64,000 nucleotides of DNA from Streptomyces sp. NBC_01476 (GTDB lineage Bacteria > Actinomycetota > Actinomycetes > Streptomycetales > Streptomycetaceae), in the NCBI RefSeq assembly GCF_036227265.1, contig NZ_CP109446.1, positions 5,214,001 through 5,278,000 of the forward strand. The letters are read 5' to 3'. The position numbers and the translations under genes were made by a program. A model generated the notes under the pieces. The model made no database searches, was not told the origin of the DNA, and saw only the letters and a list, made by a program, of their open reading frames with translations. Shown here piece after piece: positions 17,249 through 26,475 of this stretch (the first letter of the stretch is position 1; each line of letters starts with the position of its first letter).

Positions 17249-18412
17249 ATGGGTGACGGGACGGCGGCTGACGTGCGGCTTCGGGCGGTCGTCGAGCTGG
17301 CTCAAGCGCTGGCGACCGCGCAGACGCCGCGCGGTGCCGTGCGGGCCGGGGCGCGGCGGGCGCGGCTGGCGATGGGCGGGTCCTTCGCCGCGATCTCCGC
17401 GTGGGAGCGGGAAGCCGGCCGGCTGCGGGTGCTGGTCAACGACGGGGTGCTCGCCCCCGGCGAGGAGCCGGAACCCGCCGACGAGTCGTACTCCGTGCAC
17501 GACTTCCCGGAGATCGCCGAATTCCTCCACGGCGCCTGGGCCGCCGGCGGCGAACCGCACGCCTGGGTGGAGGCCGTGGACGGCACCGGGTCCCCGCCCG
17601 GCGGGGACAGCTGGGGCCGTACCGCCGCCCTGCGCCGCCGCGGCCGGGGCAGCTGCGTGGTCGCTCCGATCGTCGTGCACGGCCGGGCGTGGGGCGAGTT
17701 GTACGTGGCCCGGCAGGTGGGCGAAGCCGCCTTCGGCCGGGACGACGCCGACTTCGCCAGTGTGCTGGCCGCCCTGCTCGCCGCCGGCATCGCCCAGACC
17801 GAGCGCCTGGCCGAGGTGAAACGGCTGGCCTTCACCGACCCGCTGACCGGCCTCGGCAACCGGCGGGCCGTCGACGTGAGGCTGGAGCACGCGCTGGAGC
17901 GGCACCGGGCGGAGGGCGTGGTGGTCAGCCTGGTGGTGTGCGACCTGAACGGGCTGAAGCGGGTCAACGACCTGCTCGGCCACGCCGTCGGGGACCGTCT
18001 GCTGGAACGGTTCGGCTCGCTGCTCTCGCTCTGCTCCGCGATGCTCCCCGGCAGCCTCGCGGCCCGTCTCGGCGGCGACGAGTTCTGCATCGTGGCCGTC
18101 GGCCAGGACGTCGCCGAGGTGGAACGCGCGGCCGACGAGGTGTGCCGGCGGGCCGCGGAGCTGGAGGTCGGCGAGGGCGTCGCGGTCGGGGTCGCGTCCA
18201 CCGGTGACGCGATCGGCCCGGTCCGTTCCGCCCGCCGCCTCTTCCGGCTGGCCGACGCCGCCCAGTACCGCGCCAAGGCGCTGCGCGCCCGGCACCCTGT
18301 GGTCGCGGGCCGCGAGGCCCCCGACGACCCGGTGGTCCGGCTCGCCGACTCCCCGCCGGCCGGCGAGACCCCCACCCCGGAGCGCCGCAGCCTGCGCGGC
18401 CGGCAGCCCTGA
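17249..18412 (+). CDS. cdgE: GAF-GGDEF diguanylate cyclase (CdgE-like)
   Basis: 387 aa, expected to make cyclic di-GMP, which controls Streptomyces development. A GAF-like sensory domain (about 10-185) leads through a helix into the GGDEF domain (about 190-360) beginning LAFTDPLTGLGNRRAVD. The active-site motif is canonical, RLGGDEFCIV (GGDEF at 275-279), and the nucleotide-binding DLNGLKRVNDLLGHAVGD is intact, so catalysis is likely. The inhibitory I-site RxxD, normally just before GGDEF, reads LPGS, so product inhibition at that site is not expected. No membrane span. The position next to hutH and the domain order match CdgE as I recall it; the symbol is from memory. Confidence 0.88.
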   Translation: MGDGTAADVRLRAVVELAQALATAQTPRGAVRAGARRARLAMGGSFAAISAWEREAGRLRVLVNDGVLAPGEEPEPADESYSVHDFPEIAEFLHGAWAAGGEPHAWVEAVDGTGSPPGGDSWGRTAALRRRGRGSCVVAPIVVHGRAWGELYVARQVGEAAFGRDDADFASVLAALLAAGIAQTERLAEVKRLAFTDPLTGLGNRRAVDVRLEHALERHRAEGVVVSLVVCDLNGLKRVNDLLGHAVGDRLLERFGSLLSLCSAMLPGSLAARLGGDEFCIVAVGQDVAEVERAADEVCRRAAELEVGEGVAVGVASTGDAIGPVRSARRLFRLADAAQYRAKALRARHPVVAGREAPDDPVVRLADSPPAGETPTPERRSLRGRQP

Positions 18413-18459
18413 CAGGTGCCGCGTGACAGGTTGGGATTCAGTGCTTAGGGTGCGTGAAT

Positions 18460-20031
18460 ATGGATATGCAGAGCGTGGTGGTGGGGGCTGAGGGGACGAC
18501 GGCCGAGGATGTCGTCGCCGTGGCCAGGGGAAATGCCGAGGTCGTGCTGAGCCCGGACGCGCTGGCGGGGATCGGCCGGGCCCGCGCTGTGATCGACGCC
18601 CTGGCCGCGAAGCCGGAGCCGGTCTACGGGGTGAGCACCGGATTCGGCGCGCTGGCCGTCCGGCACATCAGCCCCGACCTGCGGGCACAGCTCCAGCGCA
18701 GCCTCGTACGGTCGCACGCGGCCGGCATGGGCCCGCATGTCGAGCGGGAGGTCGTACGGGCGCTGATGTTCCTGCGGCTGAAGACGCTCGCCTCGGGCCG
18801 TACCGGGGTCCGCCCGGTCGTCGCCGAGACCATGGCCGCGCTGCTGAACGCCGGCATCACGCCCGTCGTCCACGAGTACGGCTCGCTCGGCTGCTCCGGC
18901 GACCTCGCGCCGCTCGCGCACTGCGCCCAGGTGCTGATGGGGGAGGGCGAGGCGGTGGGCGCCGACGGTACGGTCCGCCCGGCCGCCGGACTGCTCGCCG
19001 AGGCCGGCATCACCCCCGTCGTGCTGCGCGAGAAGGAGGGCCTGGCCCTCATCAACGGCACCGACGGCATGCTCGGCATGCTGGTGATGGCCTGCGCCGA
19101 CCTGGCCCGGCTCTTCACCGCCGCCGACATCACCGCGGCGCTCACGCTGGAGGCGCTGCTCGGCACCGCCAAGGTGCTCGCGCCCGAACTCCACGCCATC
19201 CGCCCGCACCCCGGCCAGGCGGCCAGCGCCGGGAACATGCGCCGGATGCTCGCCGGTTCCGGCCTGACCGGGCACCACCAGGACGCGGCGCCGCGGGTGC
19301 AGGACGCGTACTCGATCCGCTGTGCCCCGCAGGTGGCCGGCGCCGGCCGGGACACCCTCGCGCACGCCCTGCTGGTCGCCGACCGCGAACTCGCCGCAGC
19401 CATTGACAACCCGGTGGTCCTGGTCGGGGCCGAGGGCGCCGGGGACGAGCGGGTCGAGTCGAACGGCAACTTCCATGGCGCGCCGGTCGGTTACGTACTG
19501 GACTTCCTCGCCATCGCCGCCGCGGACCTCGGCTCCATCGCGGAGCGCCGTACCGACCGGCTGCTGGACAAGAACCGCTCGCACGGCCTGCCGCCGTTCC
19601 TCGCCGACGACCCCGGTCTCGACTCCGGTCTGATGATCGCGCAGTACACGCAGGCCGCTCTGGTCAGCGAGATGAAGCGGCTGGCCGTACCGGCTTCCGT
19701 CGACTCGATCCCGTCCTCCGCGATGCAGGAGGACCACGTCTCGATGGGGTGGTCGGCGGCGCGCAAGCTGCGTACCGCGGTGGACAACCTGGCCCGGATC
19801 ATCGCGGTGGAGCTGTACGCGGCCACCCGCGCGCTGGAGATCAGGGCCGCGTCGGGCGGCCTGCGGCCGGCGCCCGCCTCGCAGGCGGTTCTGGCGGCGG
19901 TCCGCGCGGCCGGGGTGCCGGGTCCTGGCCCCGACCGTTTTCTCTCGCCCGACCTGGAGGCGGCCTACGCGTTCGTCCGGGACGGGTCGCTGGTCCGCGC
20001 GGCCGAGTCGGTCACCGGCCCGCTGGCGTAG
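18460..20031 (+). CDS. hutH: Histidine ammonia-lyase
   Basis: 523-aa first enzyme of histidine utilisation: L-histidine to urocanate plus ammonia. It starts MDMQSVVVGAEGTTAEDVVA. The MIO prosthetic-group loop reads GSLGCSGDLAPLAH, so the cyclising tripeptide is Cys145-Ser146-Gly147 rather than the textbook Ala-Ser-Gly; I recall the same in other Streptomyces HutH. Further family motifs: YGVSTGFGAL, EGLALINGTDGML, QDAYSIRCAPQV and SSAMQEDHVSMG. ATG 18460 is chosen over GTG 18454; TAGGGT lies 8 nt before it. No other hut genes are adjacent, as is usual in Streptomyces. Confidence 0.95.
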   Translation: MDMQSVVVGAEGTTAEDVVAVARGNAEVVLSPDALAGIGRARAVIDALAAKPEPVYGVSTGFGALAVRHISPDLRAQLQRSLVRSHAAGMGPHVEREVVRALMFLRLKTLASGRTGVRPVVAETMAALLNAGITPVVHEYGSLGCSGDLAPLAHCAQVLMGEGEAVGADGTVRPAAGLLAEAGITPVVLREKEGLALINGTDGMLGMLVMACADLARLFTAADITAALTLEALLGTAKVLAPELHAIRPHPGQAASAGNMRRMLAGSGLTGHHQDAAPRVQDAYSIRCAPQVAGAGRDTLAHALLVADRELAAAIDNPVVLVGAEGAGDERVESNGNFHGAPVGYVLDFLAIAAADLGSIAERRTDRLLDKNRSHGLPPFLADDPGLDSGLMIAQYTQAALVSEMKRLAVPASVDSIPSSAMQEDHVSMGWSAARKLRTAVDNLARIIAVELYAATRALEIRAASGGLRPAPASQAVLAAVRAAGVPGPGPDRFLSPDLEAAYAFVRDGSLVRAAESVTGPLA

Positions 20032-20114
20032 CGGGGCCCCCGGGCGGGCCCGGATCAGCCCAGACCGGCCCCGATCGGCACCTCCCGGCACGGACTCGCG
20101 GCGGCCGGCCCGGC

Positions 20115-20136
20115 CGGACCGGTTCTGTCCGGTCCG
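20115..20136. terminator. Hairpin between convergent hutH and LADTG-protein genes
   Basis: CGGACCGG, loop TTCTGT, CCGGTCCG: a perfect 8-bp stem between two convergent stop codons. No U-tract, as is common in high-GC actinobacteria. Confidence 0.6.
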
Positions 20137-20137
20137 T

Positions 20138-20428
20138 TCAGACCGCGGAGGCGCGGGAGCGGCGGCCCGCGTTGAAGACCAGCCCCGCCCCCGCCACCAG
20201 GAACGCGGCGCCCCCGATGACATACGGCTTGGTGTCGACGCTGCCGGTGTCGGCCAGACCGCCGAGCTGGTCGGCGGAGTTGTCGACGGTGGTCACCTGG
20301 CTCGTGGTGGTGTGGGCGGGGGCGGCCGGCGCGTTGTCGGTCGTGCTGGCGCTGGCGGACGGAACGAAGTACAGCGCGGCGAGCACGGAAGCGGCGGCCG
20401 CGGCGACGTAAGGGCGGGGCGAGGTCAA
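20138..20428 (-). CDS. Short cell-wall sorted protein with LADTG sortase signal
   Basis: 96 aa. N-terminal signal peptide (about 1-28, ending SASA), a Thr/Ala-rich middle, and a C-terminal sorting signal: LADTG (58-62), a hydrophobic helix IGGAAFLVAGAGLVFNA (about 71-87) and a tail with two Arg pairs. Class E sortases of Streptomyces prefer LAxTG, so this product is probably anchored to peptidoglycan by SrtE. The start codon is TTG at 20428, preceded by GGGGGA at a proper distance; no ATG or GTG fits the signal peptide. It is convergent with hutH and divergent from the L,D-transpeptidase gene. Function unknown. Confidence 0.8.
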   Translation of the reverse strand: MTSPRPYVAAAAASVLAALYFVPSASASTTDNAPAAPAHTTTSQVTTVDNSADQLGGLADTGSVDTKPYVIGGAAFLVAGAGLVFNAGRRSRASAV

Positions 20429-20711
20429 CGTATCCCCCAAGCGAGAGCGGTGACTTGACCGTGAGGGCTGATGGTAGTGACTCGGCACGGCCCGTGTGAA
20501 GTCAAGTCCCGGGCGCTCACGGTCGGTGTGGAATAAATTACACAGGTCGTATGCCCGGTGACGTGCGTTACATCCACGGGTGCGTGTGAAAGGCCACATT
20601 TCCCGGCAGAAAGGACCACTTCGTCCGGTGTTCCTGTTTTGATGAATGAGGGAACTGAGGAAGAAGAGGACCGAGCTCGCCATCCGACCGCCCCCACGGG
20701 TCGACGCAGCC

Positions 20712-20759
20712 CCGCGCACATCCCCGCGCACATCCCCGCGCACATCCCCGCGCACATCC
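20712..20759 (+). repeat. Four tandem copies of a 12-mer before the L,D-transpeptidase gene
   Basis: CCGCGCACATCC repeated four times without change, followed by CCGCGAGCC, ending 31 bp before the GTG of the transpeptidase gene. It lies in the 5' leader and could form a slipped hairpin or bind a regulator. Confidence 0.85.
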
Positions 20760-20790
20760 CCGCGAGCCCCCGAAGCCATTGGAGACCTGC

Positions 20791-22167
20791 GTGACGCCGT
20801 CCGACGCCGGAAAGACCCCCACCCCCCGGTCGCGTTTCACCCGCCGCCGCACGCTCGCGGCCGTAGCGGTCGTTGTCGGCGGCGCCATAGGCGTGGCCGC
20901 CTGCGGCGGCCACAGCGGGGGCAGTGACGCGGGCAAGGCCGCCGCTAGCGGTTCCGCCAGTTCCTCGGCGACCGCCCCGCAGACTCCGTCGCCGGCCGGC
21001 ACGCCCAGCGCCACCGGCACGACGGCCAACACGCAGGCCCGCCAGGACGCCAACGCCGCGGAGAACGCCTCGGACGCGAAGATCACCATCGCGCCGCACG
21101 CCGGCAGCACCGGCGCCAGCATCAACAAGGGCACCAAGGTCAGCGTCACCGGCGGCACCCTCACCTCCGTCACCATGAAGGCGAAGCCCACCGGGGACCG
21201 GGTGGCCGGCACCATATCCGCCGACGGCACCCGCTGGACGCCGGACGGGAAGCTCGCGCGCGGCACCCAGTACGTGATATCCGCTGTCGCCAAGGACGCC
21301 AAGGGCCGGGTGGCCGCGGCGAATTCGACCTTCGCCACGCTCTCCGCGGCCGACAGCTTCATCGGCTACTTCACGCCCGAGGACGGCTCCACCGTCGGCG
21401 TCGGCATGCCGGTCTCGGTCAACTTCGACAAGGCCATCGCGAAGAGCGACCGGGCCGCCGTGCAGAAGGGCGTCACGGTGAACTCCAGCAGCGGCCAGAA
21501 GGTCGTCGGCCACTGGTTCAGCGCCACCCGGCTCGACCTGCGCCCGCAGCACTACTGGGTGGCCGGCTCGCATGTCTCGCTGACCCTGAAGCTCGACGGG
21601 GTGAAGGGCGCGGCCGGCATCTACGGCGTCCAGGACAAGACCGTCGGCTTCACCGTCGGCCGCTCGCAGATCTCGACGGTCGACACCAGCACCGACGAGA
21701 TGACGGTCAGCCGTGACGGCAAGGTGATCAAGACCATCCCGGTCTCGGCCGGCGCCCCCGGACACACCACGTACAACGGCCAGATGGTGATCTCGGAGAA
21801 GGACCAGACCACCCGGATGAACGGGGCGACGGTCGGTTTCACCGACGACGACGGCAAGGGCGAGTACGACATCCCCGACGTCCCGCACGCCATGCGGCTG
21901 AGCAGCTCCGGCACGTTCATCCACGGCAACTACTGGGGCGACCCGTCCATCTTCGGCAACGCCAACACCAGCCACGGCTGCGTGGGTCTTGAGGACGCCA
22001 AGGGCGGCAAGGACCCGAACACCCCGGCCGCGTGGTTCTACAACCACTCGCTGGTCGGTGACGTGGTCGTGGTGAAGAACTCGCCGGACAAGACCATCCA
22101 GCCGTCCAACGGCCTCAACGGCTGGAACATGAGCTGGTCCCAGTGGCTCGCGGGGTCCGCGATCTGA
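20791..22167 (+). CDS. L,D-transpeptidase lipoprotein (YkuD domain)
   Basis: 458-aa lipoprotein that forms 3-3 cross-links in peptidoglycan. Lipobox GVAAC with Cys38 after an Arg-rich start RFTRRRTLAAVAVVVG, which could use Tat or Sec. A Ser/Thr/Ala linker (40-95) is followed by two Ig-like repeats (about 98-175 and 180-290), then the YkuD catalytic domain with HGNYW and SHGCVGL (Cys397 nucleophile). This is the actinobacterial Ldt layout. GTG 20791 is chosen: GGAG lies 6 nt upstream; a TTG four codons earlier is less likely. Acts outside the membrane. Divergent from the LADTG wall protein. Confidence 0.93.
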   Translation: MTPSDAGKTPTPRSRFTRRRTLAAVAVVVGGAIGVAACGGHSGGSDAGKAAASGSASSSATAPQTPSPAGTPSATGTTANTQARQDANAAENASDAKITIAPHAGSTGASINKGTKVSVTGGTLTSVTMKAKPTGDRVAGTISADGTRWTPDGKLARGTQYVISAVAKDAKGRVAAANSTFATLSAADSFIGYFTPEDGSTVGVGMPVSVNFDKAIAKSDRAAVQKGVTVNSSSGQKVVGHWFSATRLDLRPQHYWVAGSHVSLTLKLDGVKGAAGIYGVQDKTVGFTVGRSQISTVDTSTDEMTVSRDGKVIKTIPVSAGAPGHTTYNGQMVISEKDQTTRMNGATVGFTDDDGKGEYDIPDVPHAMRLSSSGTFIHGNYWGDPSIFGNANTSHGCVGLEDAKGGKDPNTPAAWFYNHSLVGDVVVVKNSPDKTIQPSNGLNGWNMSWSQWLAGSAI

Positions 22168-22314
22168 CCCCGGCGGTGCCCTCGCCGGGCGGGCCTGTCC
22201 GGAGCCGCCTCGGCCGTACTCGCTGCCGCCGGGTGGCTCCCTGACGGGCCGGTTCTCGGTGGGCCCGCTCTTGCCGGGCGGGGCCCGTCGGGCCCGCTCC
22301 CGCCCGGCGCGCGC

Positions 22315-23520
22315 TCAGCGGGCCGGTTGCCGGTGGGGGCGCGGGAAGCTGTTGATCCAGGTGACCGGGTCGTCCAGCACGGTGCGGACCGCGCTGTAGG
22401 CGGCGCCGCGCAGGACGCCGTCGCGGCCGAGGCGTGAGGTGACCAGGTCCTCCGGGCGCCACTGGCGGTCGGTGACGCGGGCGGCGAGTTCGCGGCGCAC
22501 GCCCGGCAGCAGCCAGGGGGTGAGGTCGGCGAGCGGGCCGCCCACCACCACGGCCTGCGGGTCCAGGAGATTCACCGCACCGCTCAGCGCGATGCCCAGC
22601 GCGGCGCCGGCCTCGGCGAGGGCGCGCACCGCGGCGGGGTCCCCCCGCCGGGCGGCCCCGCGGAGCGCGGCCGGTCCCTGGCCGGGGATACCGGCCGCCC
22701 GCAGCAGCGCCTCCTCGCCCGCGTAGGTCTCCAGGCATCCGTTCGCGCCGCACGAGCACAGGGGACCGTCCGGCCGGACCGGGACATGGCCGAGTTCGCC
22801 GGCGAAGCCGCGGGCGCCGCGGAAGAGCCGGCCCTCCACCACGAGGGCGGCGCCGATGCCGATCTCGGCCGAGACATGGACGAAGTCGGCGAGCTTCTCG
22901 TGGCCGCCGAGCCAGAGTTCGGCGAGGGCGCCGAGGTTCGCCTCGTTCTCCACGACGGTCCGCTCACCGAGGGCGGCGACCGGGACGTCCTCCCAGCCGA
23001 GGTTGGGGGCGCGCAGGACCGTGCGGCGGTCCTTGCCGACCAGGCCGGGGACGGCGACGGTGGTGCCGACGGGGTGGAGGCCGGCCTCCTCGGCCTCCTC
23101 GGTGACCCGGGCGGTGAGCACCGCGAGGTCGGCGAGGACGGCGGGGGCCGGGCGGTCGCGGTTGGCGGCCGGCGACGCGGCGCGGCAGCGGATGATGCCG
23201 TGCAGGTCCACGACGCAGGCGGCGAGGTGGTCCACCCCGATCTCGGCGCCGATGCCCGCCGGGCCCCGCGCGGACAGGGCCAGCGCGGTGCCGGGGCGCC
23301 CCACGGTGCCGGGGCGCTGCGCGCCCTGCTCCTCCACGAGGCCGGCGGCGAGGAGTTCGTCCACGAGGGTGGAGACGGTGGCGCGGGTCAGGCCGACCTC
23401 CGCGGCCACCGCCGCGCGGGTCACTTTCTCGCCGGCGGCCAGGGCGTTCATGACCAGCGCCATGTTGCGGCGCCGCAGACCCGCCTGGGCCCCGCTGCGT
23501 GCGCCTGTTCCTCGTTCCAC
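22315..23520 (-). CDS. xylR: ROK-family transcriptional repressor of xylose genes
   Basis: 401 aa. N-terminal MarR-like winged helix (RRRNMALVMNALAAGEK, AAVAAEVGLTRATVSTLVDELLAAGLV, about 16-63) plus a ROK sugar-binding domain with the zinc motif CSCGANGCLE (about 256-265), GxGAALV and GELGHVPV. The family uses free sugar as inducer. It lies 55 bp downstream of xylB on the same strand, and xylA is divergent from xylB, so it is named XylR by context. GTG 23520 has GGAGGAG just upstream. The recognition site is not certain; see the xylA-xylB intergenic region. Confidence 0.88.
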   Translation of the reverse strand: MERGTGARSGAQAGLRRRNMALVMNALAAGEKVTRAAVAAEVGLTRATVSTLVDELLAAGLVEEQGAQRPGTVGRPGTALALSARGPAGIGAEIGVDHLAACVVDLHGIIRCRAASPAANRDRPAPAVLADLAVLTARVTEEAEEAGLHPVGTTVAVPGLVGKDRRTVLRAPNLGWEDVPVAALGERTVVENEANLGALAELWLGGHEKLADFVHVSAEIGIGAALVVEGRLFRGARGFAGELGHVPVRPDGPLCSCGANGCLETYAGEEALLRAAGIPGQGPAALRGAARRGDPAAVRALAEAGAALGIALSGAVNLLDPQAVVVGGPLADLTPWLLPGVRRELAARVTDRQWRPEDLVTSRLGRDGVLRGAAYSAVRTVLDDPVTWINSFPRPHRQPAR

Positions 23521-23575
23521 CGGCTCCTCCGTCCCTTCCGCCCTCAGTATGTGCGGGCCCCTGGGGGCAGCCCCG

Positions 23576-24985
23576 TCAGCCCGCCAGGGGCAGGGCGGCC
23601 GACAGCCGGGCGAGGGTGTCGTCGTCGCGGGGGACGGGGTCGTAGAGGGTGCCCTTGGCGGTGGACCAGCGGTGGGCGATGTCGGTGGGGGCCTCGCCGG
23701 TCAGGAGGGACGCCGCCTGGACCGCCGCGCCGAGGGCGACCAGCTCACCGGCCACCGGCACCTGCACCGCCCGCCCGGACAGCCGCCGTACCGTCTCCCG
23801 CCACGCGACCCCCCGGGCGCCGCCGCCGATCAGCAGCAGGGGTTCGCCGGACGGCGCCCCGCCGTCCACCGCGAGTACCTCGTCCAGCGCCCGCAGCAGC
23901 GCCCAGACCGCTCCGTCGTACGCCCCCTGGAGCACCTGCCCCGCCGTGGTCTCGTGCCGCAGGCCGGTCAGCAGCCCGGACGCGTACGGCAGGTTCGGGG
24001 TCCGTTCGCCGTCGAGGAACGGCAGGAAGGCCACCGACCCGCCGGCTTCCACCTCCTCGCGCCCGCGCCCCAGCAGCTGCGCGACCTTGTCCACCGCCAG
24101 CGTGCAGTTGAGCGTGCAGGCCAGCGGCAGCCAGCCGCCGCCGGCCGCGGCGAACCCGGCCACCGTCCCGGTCGGGTCGGTCGGCCGCTGCCGCGACACC
24201 GCGTAGACGGTGCCCGATGTCCCCAGGCTCAGCACCGCCCGGCCGGGCGTCAGCCCGAGCCCGAGCGCCGCCGCCGCGTTGTCCCCGGTGCCGGCCGCCA
24301 CCAGCGCGCCCGCCCGCAGCGGGAGCCGTTCGCGTACCGTCCCGGCGCCTTCGCCCGGGCCCAGGACGGTCGGCAGCCGCTTCGGGTCGAGGCCGATCTC
24401 CGCCAGCAGCGCCTCGTCGTACTCCTCGGTCTCCGAGGCCCACCACCCGGTGCCCGAGGCATCGCCGCGATCGGTGACCGCCACCCCGCTGAGGCGTTCG
24501 GTGAGGAAGTCGTGCGGCAGCCGTACGCCCCAGGCGCCGGCCGCCGCCTCCGGCTCGTGCGCGCGCAGCCACTCCCACTTGGTGACCGTGAAGCTCGCCC
24601 CGGGCACCGATCCGAAGCGCTGTGCCCACCGCCCGGCGCCGTACCGCTCCACCAGCGCGTCGGCCTGCGGCGCGGACCGTACGTCGTTCCAGAGCAGGGC
24701 GGGGCGCAGCGGCCGGCCGGCCGCGTCGAGGACGACCAGCCCGTGCTGCTGTCCGCCGACCGAGACCGCGTCGGCGCGGCCGGCGTACTCCCCGAGCTGC
24801 CCGAAGGCGTCGAGCAGCGCCTGCCACCACTCCTCCGGGTCGCTCTCCCGGCCGGCGCCGCCGGTGACCGTGTGCGGGGCCTGGCCGCGGGCCAGCACCT
24901 CGCCGGTCTCCACCTCGACCGCCAGCACCTTCGTGGACTGGGTCGAACTGTCCACCCCGAGGACGACCTGCCCCTGCGACGTCAT
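23576..24985 (-). CDS. xylB: Xylulokinase
   Basis: 469-aa FGGY-family kinase that phosphorylates D-xylulose with ATP. Motifs: N-terminal phosphate loop GVDSSTQSTKVLAVE, VGGQQHGLVVLD, LWNDVRSAPQ, the actin-fold GTGDNAAAALGLG, SLGTSGTVYAVS and the C-terminal GGGARGVAWRETVRRL. ATG 24985 (MTSQGQVVLGVDSS) is chosen; the frame continues upstream but without family sequence. Transcribed with xylR and divergent from xylA, giving isomerisation plus phosphorylation of xylose to xylulose 5-phosphate. Confidence 0.95.
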   Translation of the reverse strand: MTSQGQVVLGVDSSTQSTKVLAVEVETGEVLARGQAPHTVTGGAGRESDPEEWWQALLDAFGQLGEYAGRADAVSVGGQQHGLVVLDAAGRPLRPALLWNDVRSAPQADALVERYGAGRWAQRFGSVPGASFTVTKWEWLRAHEPEAAAGAWGVRLPHDFLTERLSGVAVTDRGDASGTGWWASETEEYDEALLAEIGLDPKRLPTVLGPGEGAGTVRERLPLRAGALVAAGTGDNAAAALGLGLTPGRAVLSLGTSGTVYAVSRQRPTDPTGTVAGFAAAGGGWLPLACTLNCTLAVDKVAQLLGRGREEVEAGGSVAFLPFLDGERTPNLPYASGLLTGLRHETTAGQVLQGAYDGAVWALLRALDEVLAVDGGAPSGEPLLLIGGGARGVAWRETVRRLSGRAVQVPVAGELVALGAAVQAASLLTGEAPTDIAHRWSTAKGTLYDPVPRDDDTLARLSAALPLAG

Positions 24986-25109
24986 GTGATCCCGGTCCCT
25001 TCGTGCTCTTCCCGCGGCCTGAAGCGCCCTTCTCCGGGTGCCCCCACTTCCCATCATCGGTCTCGCATACTAATTTGTTCAACAGTCTGACGAATAGGAG
25101 CCGACCACC
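24986..25109. promoter_or_regulatory. xylB-xylA divergent control region
   Basis: 124 bp carrying both promoters. A lower-GC core at about 25068-25090 reads ACTAATTTGTTCAACAGTC and contains the small inverted repeat TGTT-C-AACA, the best candidate for XylR binding. AGGAG lies 9 nt before the xylA ATG. Confidence 0.55.
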
Positions 25110-26315
25110 ATGACTTCCGCCACGCCCACGCCCACCGGTTCCGGGGACCCGTACGCCCCGGCCCCCGAGCACAAATTCACCTTCGGTCTGTGGACGGTCG
25201 GCTGGCAGGGCCGCGACCCGTTCGGTGACGCGACCCGCGCCGCGCTCGACCCGGTGGAGAGCGTCAACCGCCTCGCCGAACTGGGTGCCTACGGGGTGAC
25301 CTTCCACGACGACGACCTGATCCCCTTCGGCTCCTCCGACGCGGAGCGCGACAGCCACATCAAGCGCTTCCGGCAGGCGCTGGACAGCACCGGCCTGGTC
25401 GTCCCGATGGCCACCACCAACCTCTTCACCCACCCGGTCTTCAAGGACGGCGGCTTCACCGCCAACGACCGTGAGGTGCGGCGCTTCGCGCTGCGCAAGA
25501 CCATCCGCAACATCGACCTCGCGGTCGAGCTCGGCGCCAAGATCTACGTCGCCTGGGGCGGCCGGGAGGGCGCGGAGTCCGGCGGGGCCAAGGACGTACG
25601 GGTCGCGCTCGACCGGATGAAGGAGGCGTTCGACCTGCTCGGCGAGTACGTCACCGAGCAGGGCTACGACCTCCGGTTCGCGATCGAGCCCAAGCCGAAC
25701 GAGCCGCGCGGCGACATCCTGCTGCCGACCGTCGGCCACGCGCTGGCGTTCATCAACTCCCTGGAGCGGCCCGACATCGTCGGCGTCAACCCCGAGGTCG
25801 GCCACGAGCAGATGGCCGGGCTCAACTTCCCGCACGGCATCGCGCAGGCGCTGTGGCACGGCAAGCTCTTCCACCTCGACCTCAACGGCCAGACCGGCAT
25901 CAAGTACGACCAGGACCTGCGCTTCGGCGCCGGTGACCTGCGGGCCGCGTTCTGGCTGGTGGACCTGCTGGAGACGGCGGGCTACGAAGGCATGCGGCAC
26001 TTCGACTTCAAGCCGCCGCGGACCGAGGACTACGACGGCGTCTGGGCGTCGGCGGCCGGCTGCATGCGCAACTACCTGATCCTCAAGGAGCGGGCCGCCG
26101 CCTTCCGCGCCGACCCGGAGGTCCAGGAGGCGCTGCGCGCGTCCCGCCTGGACCAGCTCTCGCTGCCCACCGTGGCGGCCGGCGAGACCCTCGCCGACCT
26201 GCTGGCGGACCGCAGCGCGTACGAGGACTTCGACGTGGAGGCGGCCGGCGCCAAGGGCATGGCCTTCGAACGCCTCGACCAGCTCGCCATGGACCACCTC
26301 CTGCGCGCCCGCTGA
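25110..26315 (+). CDS. xylA: Xylose isomerase
   Basis: 401 aa, converts D-xylose to D-xylulose (and glucose to fructose) with two divalent metals. Actinobacterial class I type: [18 protein letters not shown], catalytic His66 in [12 protein letters not shown], metal-binding [30 protein letters not shown] and the HLDLNGQ / RHFDFK segments. The start is preceded by AGGAG. An N-terminal extension of about 20 Thr/Pro/Ser-rich residues precedes the usual beginning. Divergent from xylB and followed by a perfect terminator hairpin. Confidence 0.97.
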   Translation: MTSATPTPTGSGDPYAPAPEHKFTFGLWTVGWQGRDPFGDATRAALDPVESVNRLAELGAYGVTFHDDDLIPFGSSDAERDSHIKRFRQALDSTGLVVPMATTNLFTHPVFKDGGFTANDREVRRFALRKTIRNIDLAVELGAKIYVAWGGREGAESGGAKDVRVALDRMKEAFDLLGEYVTEQGYDLRFAIEPKPNEPRGDILLPTVGHALAFINSLERPDIVGVNPEVGHEQMAGLNFPHGIAQALWHGKLFHLDLNGQTGIKYDQDLRFGAGDLRAAFWLVDLLETAGYEGMRHFDFKPPRTEDYDGVWASAAGCMRNYLILKERAAAFRADPEVQEALRASRLDQLSLPTVAAGETLADLLADRSAYEDFDVEAAGAKGMAFERLDQLAMDHLLRAR

Positions 26316-26324
26316 CCCACCCCT

Positions 26325-26360
26325 GACCGAGGGCGGCCCCTTCCGGGGCCGCCCTCGGTC
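26325..26360 (+). terminator. Perfect 16-bp hairpin terminator after xylA
   Basis: GACCGAGGGCGGCCCC, loop TTCC, then the exact complement, starting 9 bp after the xylA stop. Very stable; no T-run follows. Confidence 0.85.
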
Positions 26361-26475
26361 GCGTCCGGGGCCCGGCGGGCGGGACGGAGCGTGAGCGGGT
26401 GGGCGTGGGGCGGGTGGGGGAGGGGTGGTGAAACGACTTGTCGTGGTAACGCAAGAAGTTGACGTACTGGCGTAG

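Noticed and set aside
20712-20759. Possible CRISPR-like array
   Set aside because: 12-bp units are directly adjacent without spacers and no cas genes exist nearby; it is a simple tandem repeat.
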